Source: Rhizomucor pusillus
Taxonomy: Eukaryota; Mucoromycota; Mucoromycetes; Mucorales; Lichtheimiaceae
Assembly: GCA_900175165.2 (NCBI GenBank)
Contig: FWWN02000568.1
Location: 23,322-87,321, forward strand
DNA: 64,000 bases
Direction of reading: 5' to 3'
Positions 24,019-36,761 of this stretch are shown here, in pieces. Both the position numbers and the translations under genes were made by a program. Each line of letters starts with the position of its first letter. Within the stretch, counting starts at the first letter, position 1. The notes below the pieces were generated by a model that was given only the letters and a program-made list of their open reading frames with translations, was not told the origin of the DNA and ran no database searches.

Positions 24019-25387
24019 TCACTTGGTCTCCCGCATGTGAGCAGTAACAGCTTCGTCTGCTTCCAGGAGGCCAACGGATGCTGTGCATCGTTTGCAACGC
24101 ATTCGTTTCATGTATGTGATCAAGGCGAAGAACAACAGCGTGACAATCAGCAAAGTGGTTCCCAAGCAGTAGCGACCGTATTTCATGTCGTCCACTGTCT
24201 TTTGACGTTCTGTGTCTTCAAAGAACGCATTTGTCGGTACAGATAAGGCAAGTTCATCAACCAATCCAGTGTTGGATGGTGGGTATGGATAATGAGGCGA
24301 CCGGTATCGCGAGCGTGGGTCACTCAAAATGGTTTGTACATTGTCGGGAACACGGGTTGCTTCCGAGAAGGATCCAGCGTTCAAAATTTGATTGGCAATG
24401 GTTCGATGTGCAGCTAATTTAACGGTTGTGTGTCAGTTTCCATCAAAAAAAAAAAAAAAATTGTAGTATGCTTGCTGACTTACCACTTGTCAAGTGAGTT
24501 CGATCCCACCAGACGTAATTATCTGCTTGGCTGCTTCGCGGCGGGGAGTCCAAATAAGCGGTTTCCGCGTCCTTGAATCCGAAATTCTCGGGATCTGCTG
24601 CAACGTCGTTCAGCAGGCCATAGACATCCACGAGATCAAGTTTCAAGTCTGTATATTGCTCGTTCAACTTTGTGACGTCCTGACAGATCATTTCATTGAG
24701 AGTCTCTGCAGCATTCTGCCATTTTTCGGTCCCGTCGCTTCCGGCAAAGAATGGCATACGTTGCAATGGCGGCACGTTGAACACCATGACCTTTCTGCCA
24801 TGGAAAGCGCGGCGTATGTTGCGAATCTGTTGTCCAATGCAGGCAGCCACTAGCCCCAGACCCTCTGTTGTCTTGTTTACTGAATCGATGATGTAAGTTA
24901 TGCCGTGAATTGTTTGCACATGTACTTTGCAGTAACTTACCAGATGCTTGCTGATATGTCTTTTGGATATCGTTGACGCCAACCCAAATGGCAAACAATG
25001 TATTCTCGGGATCCAAGTTAAGGTCAAGTCGATAGTATAGCTCCATCTGGTCACGGATGCTAGGCATCAGATCGCTCTGTGAAATATTCGGAAACAAGGC
25101 ATTGTCACACGCAGCTCCGGTGTATGCAAAGCTGTAAAGCGACGTATTCCATCCGACAGCAACGTCCTCGCTCCAGACAGGACCATTTGTCCATCTCTGA
25201 AAGTTACCGACATCTGCATTTGATGCATAGACAGCGAAAGTATTAGATTAGATGTAAATTATGGGCTAATTCAGGTGGGCATACCGGAGAAAGAATCGCC
25301 AAATACCACCAGATTTTCAATTGCTGTTACACGTCGCAATGCCATCAACGAAGATACTGCTGCAAGAAGGAATGGACTGGATAACAT
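24019..25387 (-). CDS. GDSL/SGNH esterase-lipase with C-terminal membrane anchor
   Basis: SGNH hydrolases cleave ester bonds of lipids or sugars. Four exons in phase: 25387-25285, 25213-24941, 24879-24484 and 24413-24019, 388 residues. The N-terminus has a signal-like segment (SPFLLAAVSSLMAL). Block I is FGDSFSDVGN with the nucleophile at Ser32; block III is VGVND with Asn115; block V is WWDRTHLT with Asp251 and His254, so the catalytic set looks complete. Unlike the common secreted forms, a single hydrophobic helix lies near residues 339-359 (CLGTTLLIVTLLFFALITYM), followed by a basic Cys-containing cytosolic tail. This suggests an enzyme facing the secretory lumen or cell exterior, held in the membrane. 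A 16-A run sits in the third intron (24445-24460). Confidence 0.9.
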
Positions 25388-27280
25388 TGCTTTGCGCGAT
25401 ATTAAATCTCAATGAATGGAATGGGGGAGAGGGCTTTCTTGGAGACAAATAAGAAAGAGGAGGAAACGTGGGAGCGTGAGATCTTTAGTGCACGAGAGAG
25501 AAAGGCACTGGCTAAATACTAGCGATCAGGCTACCTTGTTTATGCTTAGCCCAACTTCTCTAATTTCCATCCAGAAAACGCTTCCTTCCGAGGACGTATG
25601 CGTGCACAGTCCGCTTATGTAGTACAATGGGTGGTGCGGAAAGGTCTCTGGGCTGATCCGACTGGGCAAAGCGACTGTTTCGAAGTTTAGTTCTATTAAA
25701 TTAATTGCTTCTAACGCGAATTGTCCAATACAAAGAGCAGCCGTTTAACGAATCCATCGCGGCCGTTGTTGTTCGCTTTACCATACACTGTTCTGTCTTG
25801 TAGTTGCTGCGATTTGTCATGCATGCACTCACTTCTTTCTCTCTTTTACGCTCCATCAGCCATACCCAATTTACACAATGGAAACTTTAGAAAGAGTTTC
25901 CACAGGATATGTCTATTTAACCAATCGATTTCAAATCTCGAAATTCCATACGGCTAGCAATATTGATCTTCCAAGCAGCATGTATAGCCTTCTCTTCTGC
26001 GCTAATTAACACTCAAGTGCAGATGGTGCTGTAACTAATAAAGTGAACGCGACTTGTATCTGTACACGTGACCACGTTTTCATTGTTTCATTAGGCAGTA
26101 GGACTTCCCTTTTAAAAATGCACTCAGACAATCACCGATCATATAGCTACATCGTAGTTGATGACTGTACAATAATCCTTCCCTAGTAGCCTGTAGAGGG
26201 TCTGGAGAGATTAACAACATTATTTATTATTCTTTACAGATGCGGATTGTTCATTAGAAGGATTATCAAGCGCGTTTCAGCATACACAGTTCCAGCTTGC
26301 ATGCTTGGGCGACAATAGCTCCGTTCGTTATTTTCGTATATATGCATCAAAGCATCATAACTTTGTTATGATGCATCGTGAATTGCTTATCGTCTTGTGG
26401 ACTATGCTTGCAACTACTTGATTTCGATCAGGTTTACCTTTGTAATTTTTTCTTAAGAGAGTTTCCTGATTGTGACCACTAAAAAGCTTTGCACTGGCTC
26501 CTAGTATGATCATCATTTCGATACTTCTGTTATACCATCTTCCGGTCACTAAGAAAAGTCTTGGTCTTTATAATGATGAAGCACCTTTTTGCTTCTAAGG
26601 TGCACTTTTCTATCTCTTTTATGCTGCAGCATATTTCTCATAAATACTTTACAGCTCGTAGTTACATAGAAGTTTTCAGGAAGAAATACAAGAATTCAGA
26701 TCTTCCAGCAGTAGACTTAACAATACCGGCAAGTATCAGGATAGGAATAAAGAGAAATAACAAAAATAACAAAAGTAACAAGAAAAGAGTTCAACCGTCT
26801 GGCATGATCAGTATACGATTCCTGCAACTCAGTACTGGCAATAAAACAAGTGTTTCATGAAAATGAAGATCGATTGTCAATGAATGGAAGATCGGAGGCA
26901 AAAAGGATAGAAATCGCGGACCATCGGGTGATCTGCGTGTCAATTTTGCTGATAAGTTTTATTGGTTGCTGAATATCCGGAATTTGCTGCCACTTTTCCT
27001 ATTTTCCACTCGTTTGCACCTTAAAAGTCAAGTTGTCTCTCTTGGCTATCTTTCGACATAACTTACATCTACGAGCTATGGCCAACACGGCTACGTAGCA
27101 TATCACTGCATCCGAGGACCCTGAAACAGCATAGAAAGGCGGGCAAAGGGTAAACAAATGTAGTCGTTGGCAATCTGCCGATTTGCCGCTCAGACAACCA
27201 AACTCTTGAACATAGAAAACTTGGCTAAAACGGCAAAATCATATCTTTTTTCTTCCTCGTTTTCTCAATGTTTCACCACC
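25388..27280. other. Intergenic between divergent GDSL and MFSD1-like genes
   Basis: About 1.9 kb without a convincing gene. Frames at 26355-26549 (-) and 26561-26860 (+) have random composition. The interval holds one clear hairpin at 26352-26374 and presumably the promoters of both flanking genes. Confidence 0.5.
26352..26374. repeat. Perfect inverted repeat, 10-base arms, 3-base loop
   Basis: GCATCATAAC-TTT-GTTATGATGC. It is followed by no T-run, so it is not a bacterial-type terminator. Role unknown. Confidence 0.7.
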
Positions 27281-29401
27281 ATGTCTACAAGTAACAATCC
27301 TGAGCACGTTACAGAAGCCAAGCCCTCGTCAATCCACGAGGACCTGTTTCCAGAGCAGAGCAATGATGAAAGCAAGGAAACAACCATCAATTCAAGAAGC
27401 GACATGGAAGAGGATTTGCTGCAAAATTCGTCCTGGACACTCAAAGTTGTGATATTACTCTGCATGCTTTCTCTGCCAGTCGGTTGCCATTACCTTGAAG
27501 CTACTGTAGGGACTCTCAAAACTTCATTAAAACATGTAAGCTATTATAATTTCCTTTTAGATATGGATATCCGACTGTCCTTACCAAATATTACTGATTG
27601 AATTCTCGTGTGCCTGATAATAGACCATGCATATCAACAATACCCAATTCGGCATTCTAGTATCTGCCGTAACCCTTGTCAACACTGTTCTTCCGCTCTT
27701 TGCAGGCGTATTCATCGATGACCTCTCAAGTTTGGGTTCCATACGAGGCACTACATGCATTAGCGTCATCATCTTTATTGGAAGCTTGCTTGTCTCCATA
27801 GGCAGCGTGCAAGCCAGTTACCCGATCATGGTCACAGGCCAAGTCATATATGGTCTCGGTGGCGGTATGATTGTGACTATGCAAGAAGGCATCCTCTCCC
27901 GCTGGTTTCGGGACAAAGAGATTGCCATTGTCATTGGCATTACACTCTGCGTTGCACGCCTTACCAAATTTGTAGCCAAACTTGTCTGCTATCCTATTGT
28001 CTATTCATCCAACGATAACTCGGCACCTATTCACGTCGCTACCGTCTTGTGTGCTGCAGGCGTAGTCATGAACATCATCTACTGGATCATCATGTGCAAA
28101 AAAGGCTGGGCAACCGCGTCCGGTAAAGAGATCGTCCAGCCAAAGCATCGATACAGTACCCGCCTAAGTACGACGCGAGGAACGGCCAGTGCAATTACAC
28201 CAGCGAGTCGGCGAGTATCCATCTTTTCAAACGCGATATCACCATCAGTGTTGATGCGGCAAGGCGGCGGTTTCAAATTCAACAAACGTATTTATTTATA
28301 CCTACCCGGCACATTTTGGATGATCCCATGGATTCAGTTTGTCATGTCCAGCGTACTCAGCAGTTTTGATGATATTGCGACGTGAGTAGAGAACGACAAT
28401 GTTTACGACTGGCGACTATTGACATTGAAATTTGTATCCACTAGTGAGTTTGTACAGTTTCGATTTAACACGACTACCATCATGGCCGGTGTAAGTACCT
28501 GGGCATTACTGACGGCTTTGAGAATGTTTGTGTCTCTAACATGGACGTAGTATCAAAGTAGTTTGACTCAAGTCGTGCCTATCGTTGTTGCACCCTTGAT
28601 GGGAGTCGTGCTTCACAGGTACGGCAAGCGGTTGACGAATTGTAAGTGTTGTCTATCCCGCTTGTCTCCCGCAAACGTTTCGTCGGTGACTGATCCCATC
28701 CTCCGCCTGTTTGCCCATATATAGTATTCTTTGCAACACTGGTTCTGGTGACATCTTTGGTTCTATTAGCATACACGTGGGCTCCTCCCGCTGCAGGAAT
28801 GATCATCTTCTCGCTTGCTCTAGCCCTCGGTCCAGTTTCTGTACTGACGTCAACGTCTCTGCTGCTCCCACATGAGCTGGCAGGTACCGGGATGGCGCTG
28901 CATAAATGCTCCAATAATATTGGCACTACCATTGTTGCAATCATTGTCGGTTACGTACAAGACTTGACATATCACGACAACAACCCATTAGACGATCACT
29001 CCGACTTGACAAACGAGTACCACGGTGTCATGATTCTGTACATGATTATGGGCTGCTGTTCGACAATTATTGCATGCATATTTTGGCTCATGGATCGCAA
29101 ACTGCTCAGCGGATGGTTGCAAGCCGACAAGGATGAGCGTGAAAAGCGTCTGGAAGTCGCTCGGCACGAAGAGCAGGAAGAAATGCGTGCATACAGATAC
29201 CCTTACTACGGTGTTGATCCAGCAGTTCAGGCTGAGCGACGCAACAATGCACTCTCGAGGATTGGCAGCCGCTTGCGAGAAAAGAAAACGTATACATACG
29301 TCGGCGTGTGGGCTTTTTGGCTACTTGTTTCGTGGGTCGTATACTTTGTCTTTGCCCTCATGCCGGTCTGGCAAGACTATATCTATGACACTGCAACTTA
29401 G
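27281..29401 (+). CDS. MFSD1-like major facilitator transporter
   Basis: A twelve-helix MFS transporter of about 608 residues. Five exons in phase: 27281-27535, 27624-28381, 28445-28490, 28551-28641 and 28725-29401. After a hydrophilic acidic N-terminus, the first helix is VVILLCMLSLPVGCHY. The segment VIYGLGGGMIVTMQEGILSRWF followed by KEIAIVIGITLCVARL is the region where MFSD1-type lysosomal transporters carry GGES and WF-K-KE motifs; here GGG-M replaces GGES. Between helices 6 and 7 lies a basic loop (residues around STRLSTTRGTA). The C-terminus has a charged coiled stretch and one further helix (FWLLVSWVVYFVFALM). MFSD1 relatives export dipeptides from lysosomes; transfer of that role to this protein is inference. 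Start ATG chosen for its context (CACCATGTC). Confidence 0.85.
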
Positions 29402-29827
29402 TCTTTTTATTACTTCTACTTCTACACATCACTTGATATCATCATACTATAAAGAGGCATTTTTTTCGAAAGGGTTTTGTTTATTTGGATTTTAAGTGAT
29501 AAGGGTTATCTATATTGCTGTAGATTAAACGGCGGATCTTCCAATGCAACCGTGAAAATTCATCAAGCAACTACATGGATTACCCGGGCCATTTATGACG
29601 ATGGACCCCTTCCAAGGGTAAATGAGCAATTTGGGTAATCACAATTAAGGGGGTTGAATAAAGCGTTCATTTCTATGGTTCTCTGCCAGTAATGGAAGGA
29701 ATCGGGCAACTTCCGATCCGCCGGCCTTGGTGTTCCATAAGCAAGAAGCAGCACAGGCGGGGTTACTTTTAGGAAAGTTATTTAAAGAGTACTCCGTATC
29801 CATGCGTTTTGCTTCTTTTGTCGGAAA

Positions 29828-32019
29828 ATGTCCTCACCTTTACCCGTCAATGCAAAAGAGTATCGCACTGACGATCAGGATACCAATCTCTTATCGTCGT
29901 CATTCGATCGGGCTTCCTCCATTGCTCGACTCGGTTCGTCGCCCATTCCGCCAAATGTCTATGGCTCCTCGCCTGCACGGAGCACAACCTCCACTTATGG
30001 CAGTACGGCCGAGCTGGACCGTGTTGCCAGCTCACACTCTCTATTTCGGCCGCTTTCAAATACCACCATGACTTTGGATCTTCCCGAAGGTCAGGTGGCC
30101 AAAGCTGTCAAGCGGCACTTGGTAGATACCTCACCTGTACCATCCACTCATAACGGAGGTGGCAGCAGCAGTGCCACCGACGAAGAGGGAATTACCAGCG
30201 TGCACCAACTGCCCGGCGGCTCCATCACTCACGGTATTTACAAGTGGACAGAGTCTGTTGAGAACGAACGGATACAGCGGAAACGCACTCGATCTGTGAC
30301 GCTGCCCCGCCAGGAGCCATCCGACCCGGCGCTTGCCAATCTCAAGGATCCAGGAGGGTTCCGTCGACATTTTGTACTCGATCGGGCGGCACGGTCAGGC
30401 AAGCGACCTCCGCATTGGATGACGCGGACATTTGTGGATTTTCTTGCCTTGTATGGACATTTTGGCGGTGAAGATCTCAGCGAGGACGAGGATGAGGATG
30501 GAGAAGTGCTAGACGAGCAGGATATTGCCGGTCCTGACGAAGAATCACCCCTCATCCGTCGCCCCCCAGGAAGCGCTCCTCAGGGTACTGCAACCCCTGC
30601 AAAGGCCGTTTTCTTATTGCTGAAGTCGTTTATCGGAACAGGCAAGTTTAAATAATATATCGTGAGAAAAGATTGAAAAAGCTTATTTGAGCGGTCGGCT
30701 GACATCACTCTGCTTACTTGCTGCACAGGTGTCATGTTTTTGCCAAAAGCGTAAGCATGCATGCGTGTTTGTGGTATCTCATCATTTCTCATCATCCGTC
30801 TGTGCGCATACATAGATTCTACAACGGTGGCCTTATATTTTCAACTGTGGTCTTGACGATCGTCGCAGCACTGTCACTCTACAGCTTCTTGCTGTTGGTC
30901 GAAACGCGTAATAAGATACCAATGTCATTTGGCGATATTGGCGGCGCTCTTTTCGGACACAAGACGCGCATGGCGGTGCTTATCGCTATAACTGTATCTC
31001 AGGTATATACAGAGTTAGGAGATCTGTTAAGTGTCTCATGTGAGGAACTCTGACGCAGTTATGTGTTTCAGATTGGCTTTGTATGTGCATACATGGTATT
31101 TGTGGCACAGAACCTGCAGGCACTTATTGGCTCGGTGACCAAGTGCGAAGTGAACGTCTCAATATCCTACCTTATTCTGGCCCAGGTTTTGATCTTTGTG
31201 CCTCTGGCAATGATTCGCAAGATCCAGAAACTCTCGGTATTTGCGCTTATTGCAGATTTATTCATCTTTCTTGGATTGGTATACCTCTATTACTACGACT
31301 TTAAGGTGCTTGCCACGACCGGTATCGGACCCAACGTTACATGGGGCATCAATCCATCATCTTTCCCATTGTTCATCGGTACAGCCGTGTTCACGTATGA
31401 AGGTGTTGGTCTCGTCATTCCTATCACGGAATCAATGAAGGAACCCAAGAAATTTCCCAAAGTTCTGGCGGGTACCATGGTGTTTATTACTGCTATCTTT
31501 TTGTCAATTGGTTTCATCTCTTATCTTGCATTTGGCGAAGGAGTACAAACCGTCATTCTCCTCAACCTGCCAGCAACGCCAATTGTGGATAGCATTCAGG
31601 GCCTGTATGCTCTTGCCATCTGCCTTTCTATTCCTTTGCAACTGTTCCCTGCCATTCGTATCGTGGAAAACGGTTTATTCACTCGTTCCGGCAAGAACAA
31701 CCCCGTCGTTAAATGGCAGAAGAATGCATTCCGCTTCATGTCCGTACTCCTCTGTGCAGCAATAGCTATTGGTGGCTCCAACGATCTCGACAAATTTGTA
31801 TCACTAATCGGTTCAATGTGCTGTCTTCCTCTATGCTTCCTCTTCCCGCCGCTTTTCCATCTCAAGGGCGTCGCACAGAACTGGCGGCAAAAGGTCATCG
31901 ATGTCGCTATTATCGTGTTCGGCATCAGTTCCATGGCCTACGCAACCTTCATCACTCTCTCCCTGTGGTCTTCTGGTGGCGAAGAAGCTCCACCGGTCTC
32001 AAGATGTGGACCTTTGTAA
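29828..32019 (+). CDS. AVT3: Vacuolar amino acid transporter, Avt3/SLC36 type
   Basis: Avt3-class carriers export amino acids from the vacuole. Four exons: 29828-30641, 30729-30750, 30816-31002 and 31072-32019, about 656 residues. The first 270 residues are hydrophilic and Ser/Pro-rich with an acidic patch (EDLSEDEDEDGE), as in fungal Avt3 proteins. The transmembrane part starts with KSFIGTGVMFLPKAFYNGG, the signature of first helices in the amino acid/auxin permease family, and runs through about eleven helices. Intron 1 uses a GC donor (AG-GCAAGT) and exon 2 is only 22 bases long; both are required to build the conserved GTGVMFLPKAF motif in frame. Downstream motifs include FTYEGVGLVIPITESMK. 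It follows the MFSD1-like gene by about 430 bases. Confidence 0.92.
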
Positions 32020-32119
32020 ACAAACAGAAACCTTTTGGATACCATCTTCATATATAAACTTTCCTTCCATGTGTGACTGAAAAATAAAGTCTATTAATCA
32101 AGTAGTATAAAAGAACATT

Positions 32120-33571
32120 TTATTGCTCAGGTGGAAGCTCTCTACCAGCCTTTGCCCATTCTTTTAGGACATCTCCCGGCTGACCAAGGATATCTGTTGC
32201 TCTAGTCCGTGTCAGGTACTTGTGTTCGCACTCTGCACCGCTTCTTCCAATAACCACTCGTTTTCCAGAATCGCCTTCCTTGACGTATGCTCTAATTCCA
32301 TTGATAACGATAGGACCAGCCTTGTCGTAGTACTCTGCAGGCGCCTTGGATTTGAACTCATGCACTGTGTCGTAACATTGCAGACGTCCACATGTGTTTA
32401 AAAACCTTGCAGCGCAGCGGCTACAGCATATCATTAAGCAATTGCACGAAGAATGCGCGCAGTTTTGGTATCGGTTGCTAGGCTCGCCGCAAATGTGGCA
32501 TTTTCCAAATACTTCGTCCGTGATCGGCTCGCCCATTCGTTTATCAAAAGTGAAGTTTTTGCCGCGAAACAAGGACTCTTTCTGCATGTTCTGCTCTCGA
32601 ATCCATCTTCCGTACGCCGTAATGCCGCCCTCAATCAGATGAACCGTTTTAAATCCTGACGCGGATTGCAGAATAGCGCCTGCTTTGGAGCAGCGGATAC
32701 CTCCAGTGCAGTACATGAACACTTCTTGCTCGCGTGGTACGTCCTTGACAATCTCGTTCATTGACTTTATACTGCCTCTGAATGTTTCCACATCTGGCCG
32801 GATAGCACCTTCAAAGTATCCGATTTCACTGGTATAACGTCAACAAAAGTTACTACAGTACTTTTCTTTTAATGTATACCTCTCGTAATGGTTACGCATA
32901 TCAATCAAAACTGGATCGTGCCCATGCTTCTTTCTGTAGGTCGACAGCTTTTCATGCCACTCTGCGGGCGACAGGTGCGATGGGGTGTTGGCAAGATCGT
33001 ACGAGGCTGGATCCAGACCATCTGCAACCAACTGTTTGCGTATCCGGACGTGAAGCCGACGGAAAGCTCGCTCCCCTGAATCGTCCGTCGTCGGGTTGAA
33101 ATCCATGAGTTCGTTGCCGACCTTGGGCTTTATGATCTCCTCGCAGTATCGCTGAAGATCGGACAAGTGCTGTTCAGGACAAGACACCTGAGCATTGATG
33201 CCTTCTGTTGAAATGTAAATTCGGCCGACGATCTGCCATCGAGCAAGATCGTCCAGTAACTGCTGCCGGAATTGAGGTAGATCGTACTGATCAAGTGGGT
33301 GGAATTTGTAGAATGCGAGCGTGCGATAGACAGGCTTGGGTAACTCTTTCGTTGCTACCGTTGCTTCTTCTGTTGCCGTTGCGGTAGCGTGTCTGAATCG
33401 GATCGAGATTGTTAACGACGTTGGACGATTCACAAACGTCTGCTGCTGCTGCTGCCTTGCAACACCAGCGATGCTCCTGCGTGCAACGGATCTATTTGTT
33501 GAAGAGCAGCAGCGGGTATACAAGGTGTGCCTTACAAGCACCCAGGGTGAACGGGTTCTCGTTGCTAACAT
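32120..33571 (-). CDS. TrhO/TSTD2-like rhodanese-domain protein, probably mitochondrial
   Basis: Relatives of bacterial TrhO (YceA) hydroxylate uridine-34 of tRNA; TSTD2 is the animal relative. Two exons: 33571-32880 and 32828-32120, about 466 residues. The N-terminus is basic and Ser/Arg-rich without acids until about residue 65, consistent with mitochondrial import. It is followed by the acylphosphatase-like N-terminal domain (TLAFYKFHPLDQ, ISTEGINAQVSC), then the rhodanese domain with active-site Cys271 in CTGGIRCSKA, and a Cys-rich tail (CHICGEPSNR, CCSRCAARF) that probably binds zinc, as in TrhO. The start was set at MLATRTR; a TTG nine bases upstream is not used. Substrate in this fungus is inferred. 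Confidence 0.9.
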
Positions 33572-33717
33572 ATGTAACAACTTTTTCTGGAGCTGTCAAA
33601 AAAGAAAAAAGGGCGGAAAAAAAGATCGAATGATTTTTCGAGCTAGAGGCAAAGCCAGGGGCGGTTGAACATTTTTTCTGTGCAAAACAAAGGTTCGGGG
33701 CAATGCGCTGCTTTTTT

Positions 33718-33808
33718 NNNNNNNNNNNNNNNNNNNNNNNNNNNNNNNNNNNNNNNNNNNNNNNNNNNNNNNNNNNNNNNNNNNNNNNNNNNNNNNNNNN
33801 NNNNNNNN
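33718..33808. other. Assembly gap of 91 N
   Basis: Undetermined bases lie between the TrhO-like gene and the transporter gene. Flanks are T-rich on the left. Frames drawn across the gap are not meaningful. Confidence 0.99.
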
Positions 33809-33942
33809 GATGATCTTGGAAACTGTGATTATTCTGTAAAGTACATGCAAGTAAGGATTGTAGTAAGCGTGTAGAGGTAAAAATACAAAGAACTATAATG
33901 AAAAGGGTAACTCCAAGTTGGCAAAACTTGCGTGTATGTTTT

Positions 33943-35743
33943 TTATGCTGAGTCCTTTGGTTGCTCAATAGTTTGCTCTGTCGTTTCTTTTTCTTCAATT
34001 TGCTGCTCCTGCTGCTGCTGCTTCTGTTCTCCCTCCTGCTCGAAACCAGAGTGCTTGCGGAGACGAGCTCCAAATATCTTGAGCATGAGCAGCACAAACA
34101 TTGAAAACCATGCTAAGGCAGCCAAAAGCACTGTAGTCCATCCAGGTCCAAGGGCCTGAACCATTGGATTGGCGACCAGAGTAAGAACGCACGCAATGAC
34201 CATACGCACGAGGTTAGCCGCTGCAGTTGCGGAAGCACCTTCACCAGGCACAGCATCAACGAGATAGGCACTTGTAGAAGTCATTATCTGGTTCATGCCA
34301 AAGTTCTGGATACCAAATCCGACAATAGCTGTCCAGTATGTCAGACCTGATTCGATACCCCATCCAAACAAGAGCAGCCCAAATGGCATAAAGATCAAGC
34401 CAGCAGGCCACAGATTGAGACCCAGGCGATCTTCCACTTTGTGACGTCCACCGCGTTTGGCACGCGCTCGCAGGAGCAGTCTATCAGAAAGGAAACCGTT
34501 CACCACTGCACCCGTCAAATTTCCCACGCCTGCACCTAAGAAACTGAGACCTGCCATGTTCACGAACATGTATTTAGCAAAAAAAAATCCTAACATGCTA
34601 CTGATGACTCTTACCTGTTTGCCAGGAGTTAAAACTATAGTGCGATTCCAACAGATCAGGAATGATAGTTTCCACCGCAAACATTGCTCCGAAGGCAATA
34701 CCAGAGATAAGAGAGGCCATGGCAACAAAGGGATGCCGCAACATCAGGAACGGTTTGATCGGGTTGATACGTCTCTTTTTGAGAGCAACGGCAACCTTTT
34801 CATCCGAGTTGCTCACGCTGTTGTTAACTGTCGCGGGGACGCTTCCTGTCTGGCTGCTGACATCGGAATCCTTCTCAGGCTGCTGCTGCTGCTTATTGTC
34901 GAATTTTTCGTCCACTCGGTAGGTTTCGGGGATGACAAGGAATAAATAAAGTACTACAGCGATACCAAACGCGAAGCAGAACCAGAATGTTGCTCTCCAC
35001 GACAATGCGCTCATGATCAAGAAGCCACCGAGGACAGGGCCTACATATATATGTATATACATGGTTAGTTTGCCGAGGAAAAATCATCAATCTGCGCGAG
35101 CGGTGATATACATACCGATCAAGGGTCCAAAGAAGACACCGAAAAAGTATTTGCCGAAAGCTGCACCTCGCTGCTCAACAGGGTAACAGTCAGCAATGAC
35201 GCCAGCACCAACAGACTGTCCGCATGATGCGCCCAAGGATTGCATGCATCGAAGCACGATCAAACCGCCGATGTTGCCGACCAGGGCGCTGCCGAGTGAT
35301 GCAAAGGAGAAGATGATCATTGATAGGATGAACAAGAAGCGTCGAACTCTGTAAAAATCGGACGTTGCTGCCCAAAATACAGGCGCAATACCCATAAACA
35401 GGACAAACAAGGCTGCAGTCAACGTCGTTAGCATATTTGTTGAATGCAGTTCCTCAGTTACGGCGGGAATGCCTTATAAATCAATGCGGCAACGATGGCG
35501 TCAGTTTTCGTAATAAACTTGCATGGAAGCACTGCACATACCGGGAAAGTAAATAGTGCTGGAGAATCCTGAACTGGAAGCGCACAAACCGAGCGCCACC
35601 AAGATGGATGCTTTGGTCTTTCGTCCAAATAACCGAGGATCATCGTCGACTGGGGGCCGAATCAAAAGCCGTGATTCAAGTGCACGTCTCCACCGCGGCT
35701 TTGCAGGACGATTCTGATGGTTCCCAACCTCGGGATCCGCCAT
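33943..35743 (-). CDS. DHA1 family (Qdr/Dtr-like) multidrug:H+ antiporter
   Basis: A twelve-helix MFS exporter of about 530 residues. Four exons in phase: 35743-35542, 35472-35116, 35040-34615 and 34550-33943. The first helix region ends with SSTIYFPGIPAVTEELHS, like the family motif before the first loop. LRCMQSLGASCGQSVGAGVIADCYP is the helix-4 motif of fungal Qdr-type DHA1 carriers, followed by EQRGAAFG and GPVLGGFL (motif C region). SWRATFWFCF matches the helix-6 pattern. The central loop is Gln/Ser-rich and the C-terminus is an E/Q-rich tail. Substrates may be drugs, polyamines or metabolites; nothing here narrows it. The start was placed at MADPEVG; a TTG two codons upstream is not credible. 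Confidence 0.88.
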
Positions 35744-36761
35744 TTGCAACTAACAAAAAGAATTAAAAAAAGAGGACGGAAATGTGGAAAAACAATTCTA
35801 ACGTTTTGATTATTATATCATTTTTCTTTCTCGGTCGGTCCTTCAAACCACTGGTTACAAGATCAGAAACATGTGCAACCGCGAACGGAAGCGTCCGTTT
35901 TCTCCCCGCCATGCTAGCATAAACTGTTCGACCTGATTTCATACCAAACTCTGTTAATCATCGGAAAACATTCCATACATTCCTTTATTGCAATTAAACA
36001 TCTTCTTTTTTTACTAGTAAATGCTTTCAAATGTATTAATACGGCAAAGAAGTATAAGAGTGCCTTTTATCCGGTCTTATACACCAGGATGAAAGGATGC
36101 TGCTTATTTAGGATATAAGAAATCCCGGCTGCCGGAGACAGAGCAAGCAATAAGCCTTAGACATTACCCAACAACGTAACATGTACGTAGCGAATTTGTT
36201 TACACTCCAATCACTACGCTTACTTGGATATAAAGAGAAACGCATAAAACGAGATCGTATCGACGGGGAGGAAGCGAAAATGGAAAGGTTTACCTCCTCG
36301 CAACCGACATCACCGTTTAATCTACTTTAAACTATGGAGATAAATATCCAAACATGGTTAAAACAGAGGTGGAGAGATAGTTGCTTCAGTGTATTGAGAC
36401 CGACAAGCCATGACTCGCAATTAAACGACAAATAATCAGTAAATAAACAATTCTGCTTTTTGGATGATAAGATACTAGCTATCTAGTAGTTTTATGTACG
36501 TATACGCAGATGCTGAGTTATTAACAGCAGTTTCGTCTCATCAATAATACATAATGGGTAGATTGTTTTAACATGATAAGCATGCATTGTTAAATAGATG
36601 TATGCTGTGTACGGCTGCTATTATCGAAAGACAGCAGCGCCTGAAAGCACGGACGCTTGTAACGCGAGCTGAGATTTACTACGCGTTTCAAAGCGCGGTT
36701 TCCAAAGAACAGCAGGGACAAGCAACTTGACACTGACATTCTCTCTTCCGCCTTTACCGTC
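35744..36761. other. Divergent promoter region between transporter and RFC1
   Basis: About 1 kb, AT-rich, no gene seen. A minus-strand frame at 36590-36796 overlaps the RFC1 start and looks random. No MCB-type (ACGCGT) cell-cycle box was noticed beyond one CTACGCGTTTC near 36677-36690, which contains ACGCGT about 80 bases upstream of the RFC1 ATG. Confidence 0.5.

Noticed and set aside
33492..34097. Frames spanning the run of N
   Set aside because: They cross undetermined bases and overlap parts of two good genes in the wrong frame.
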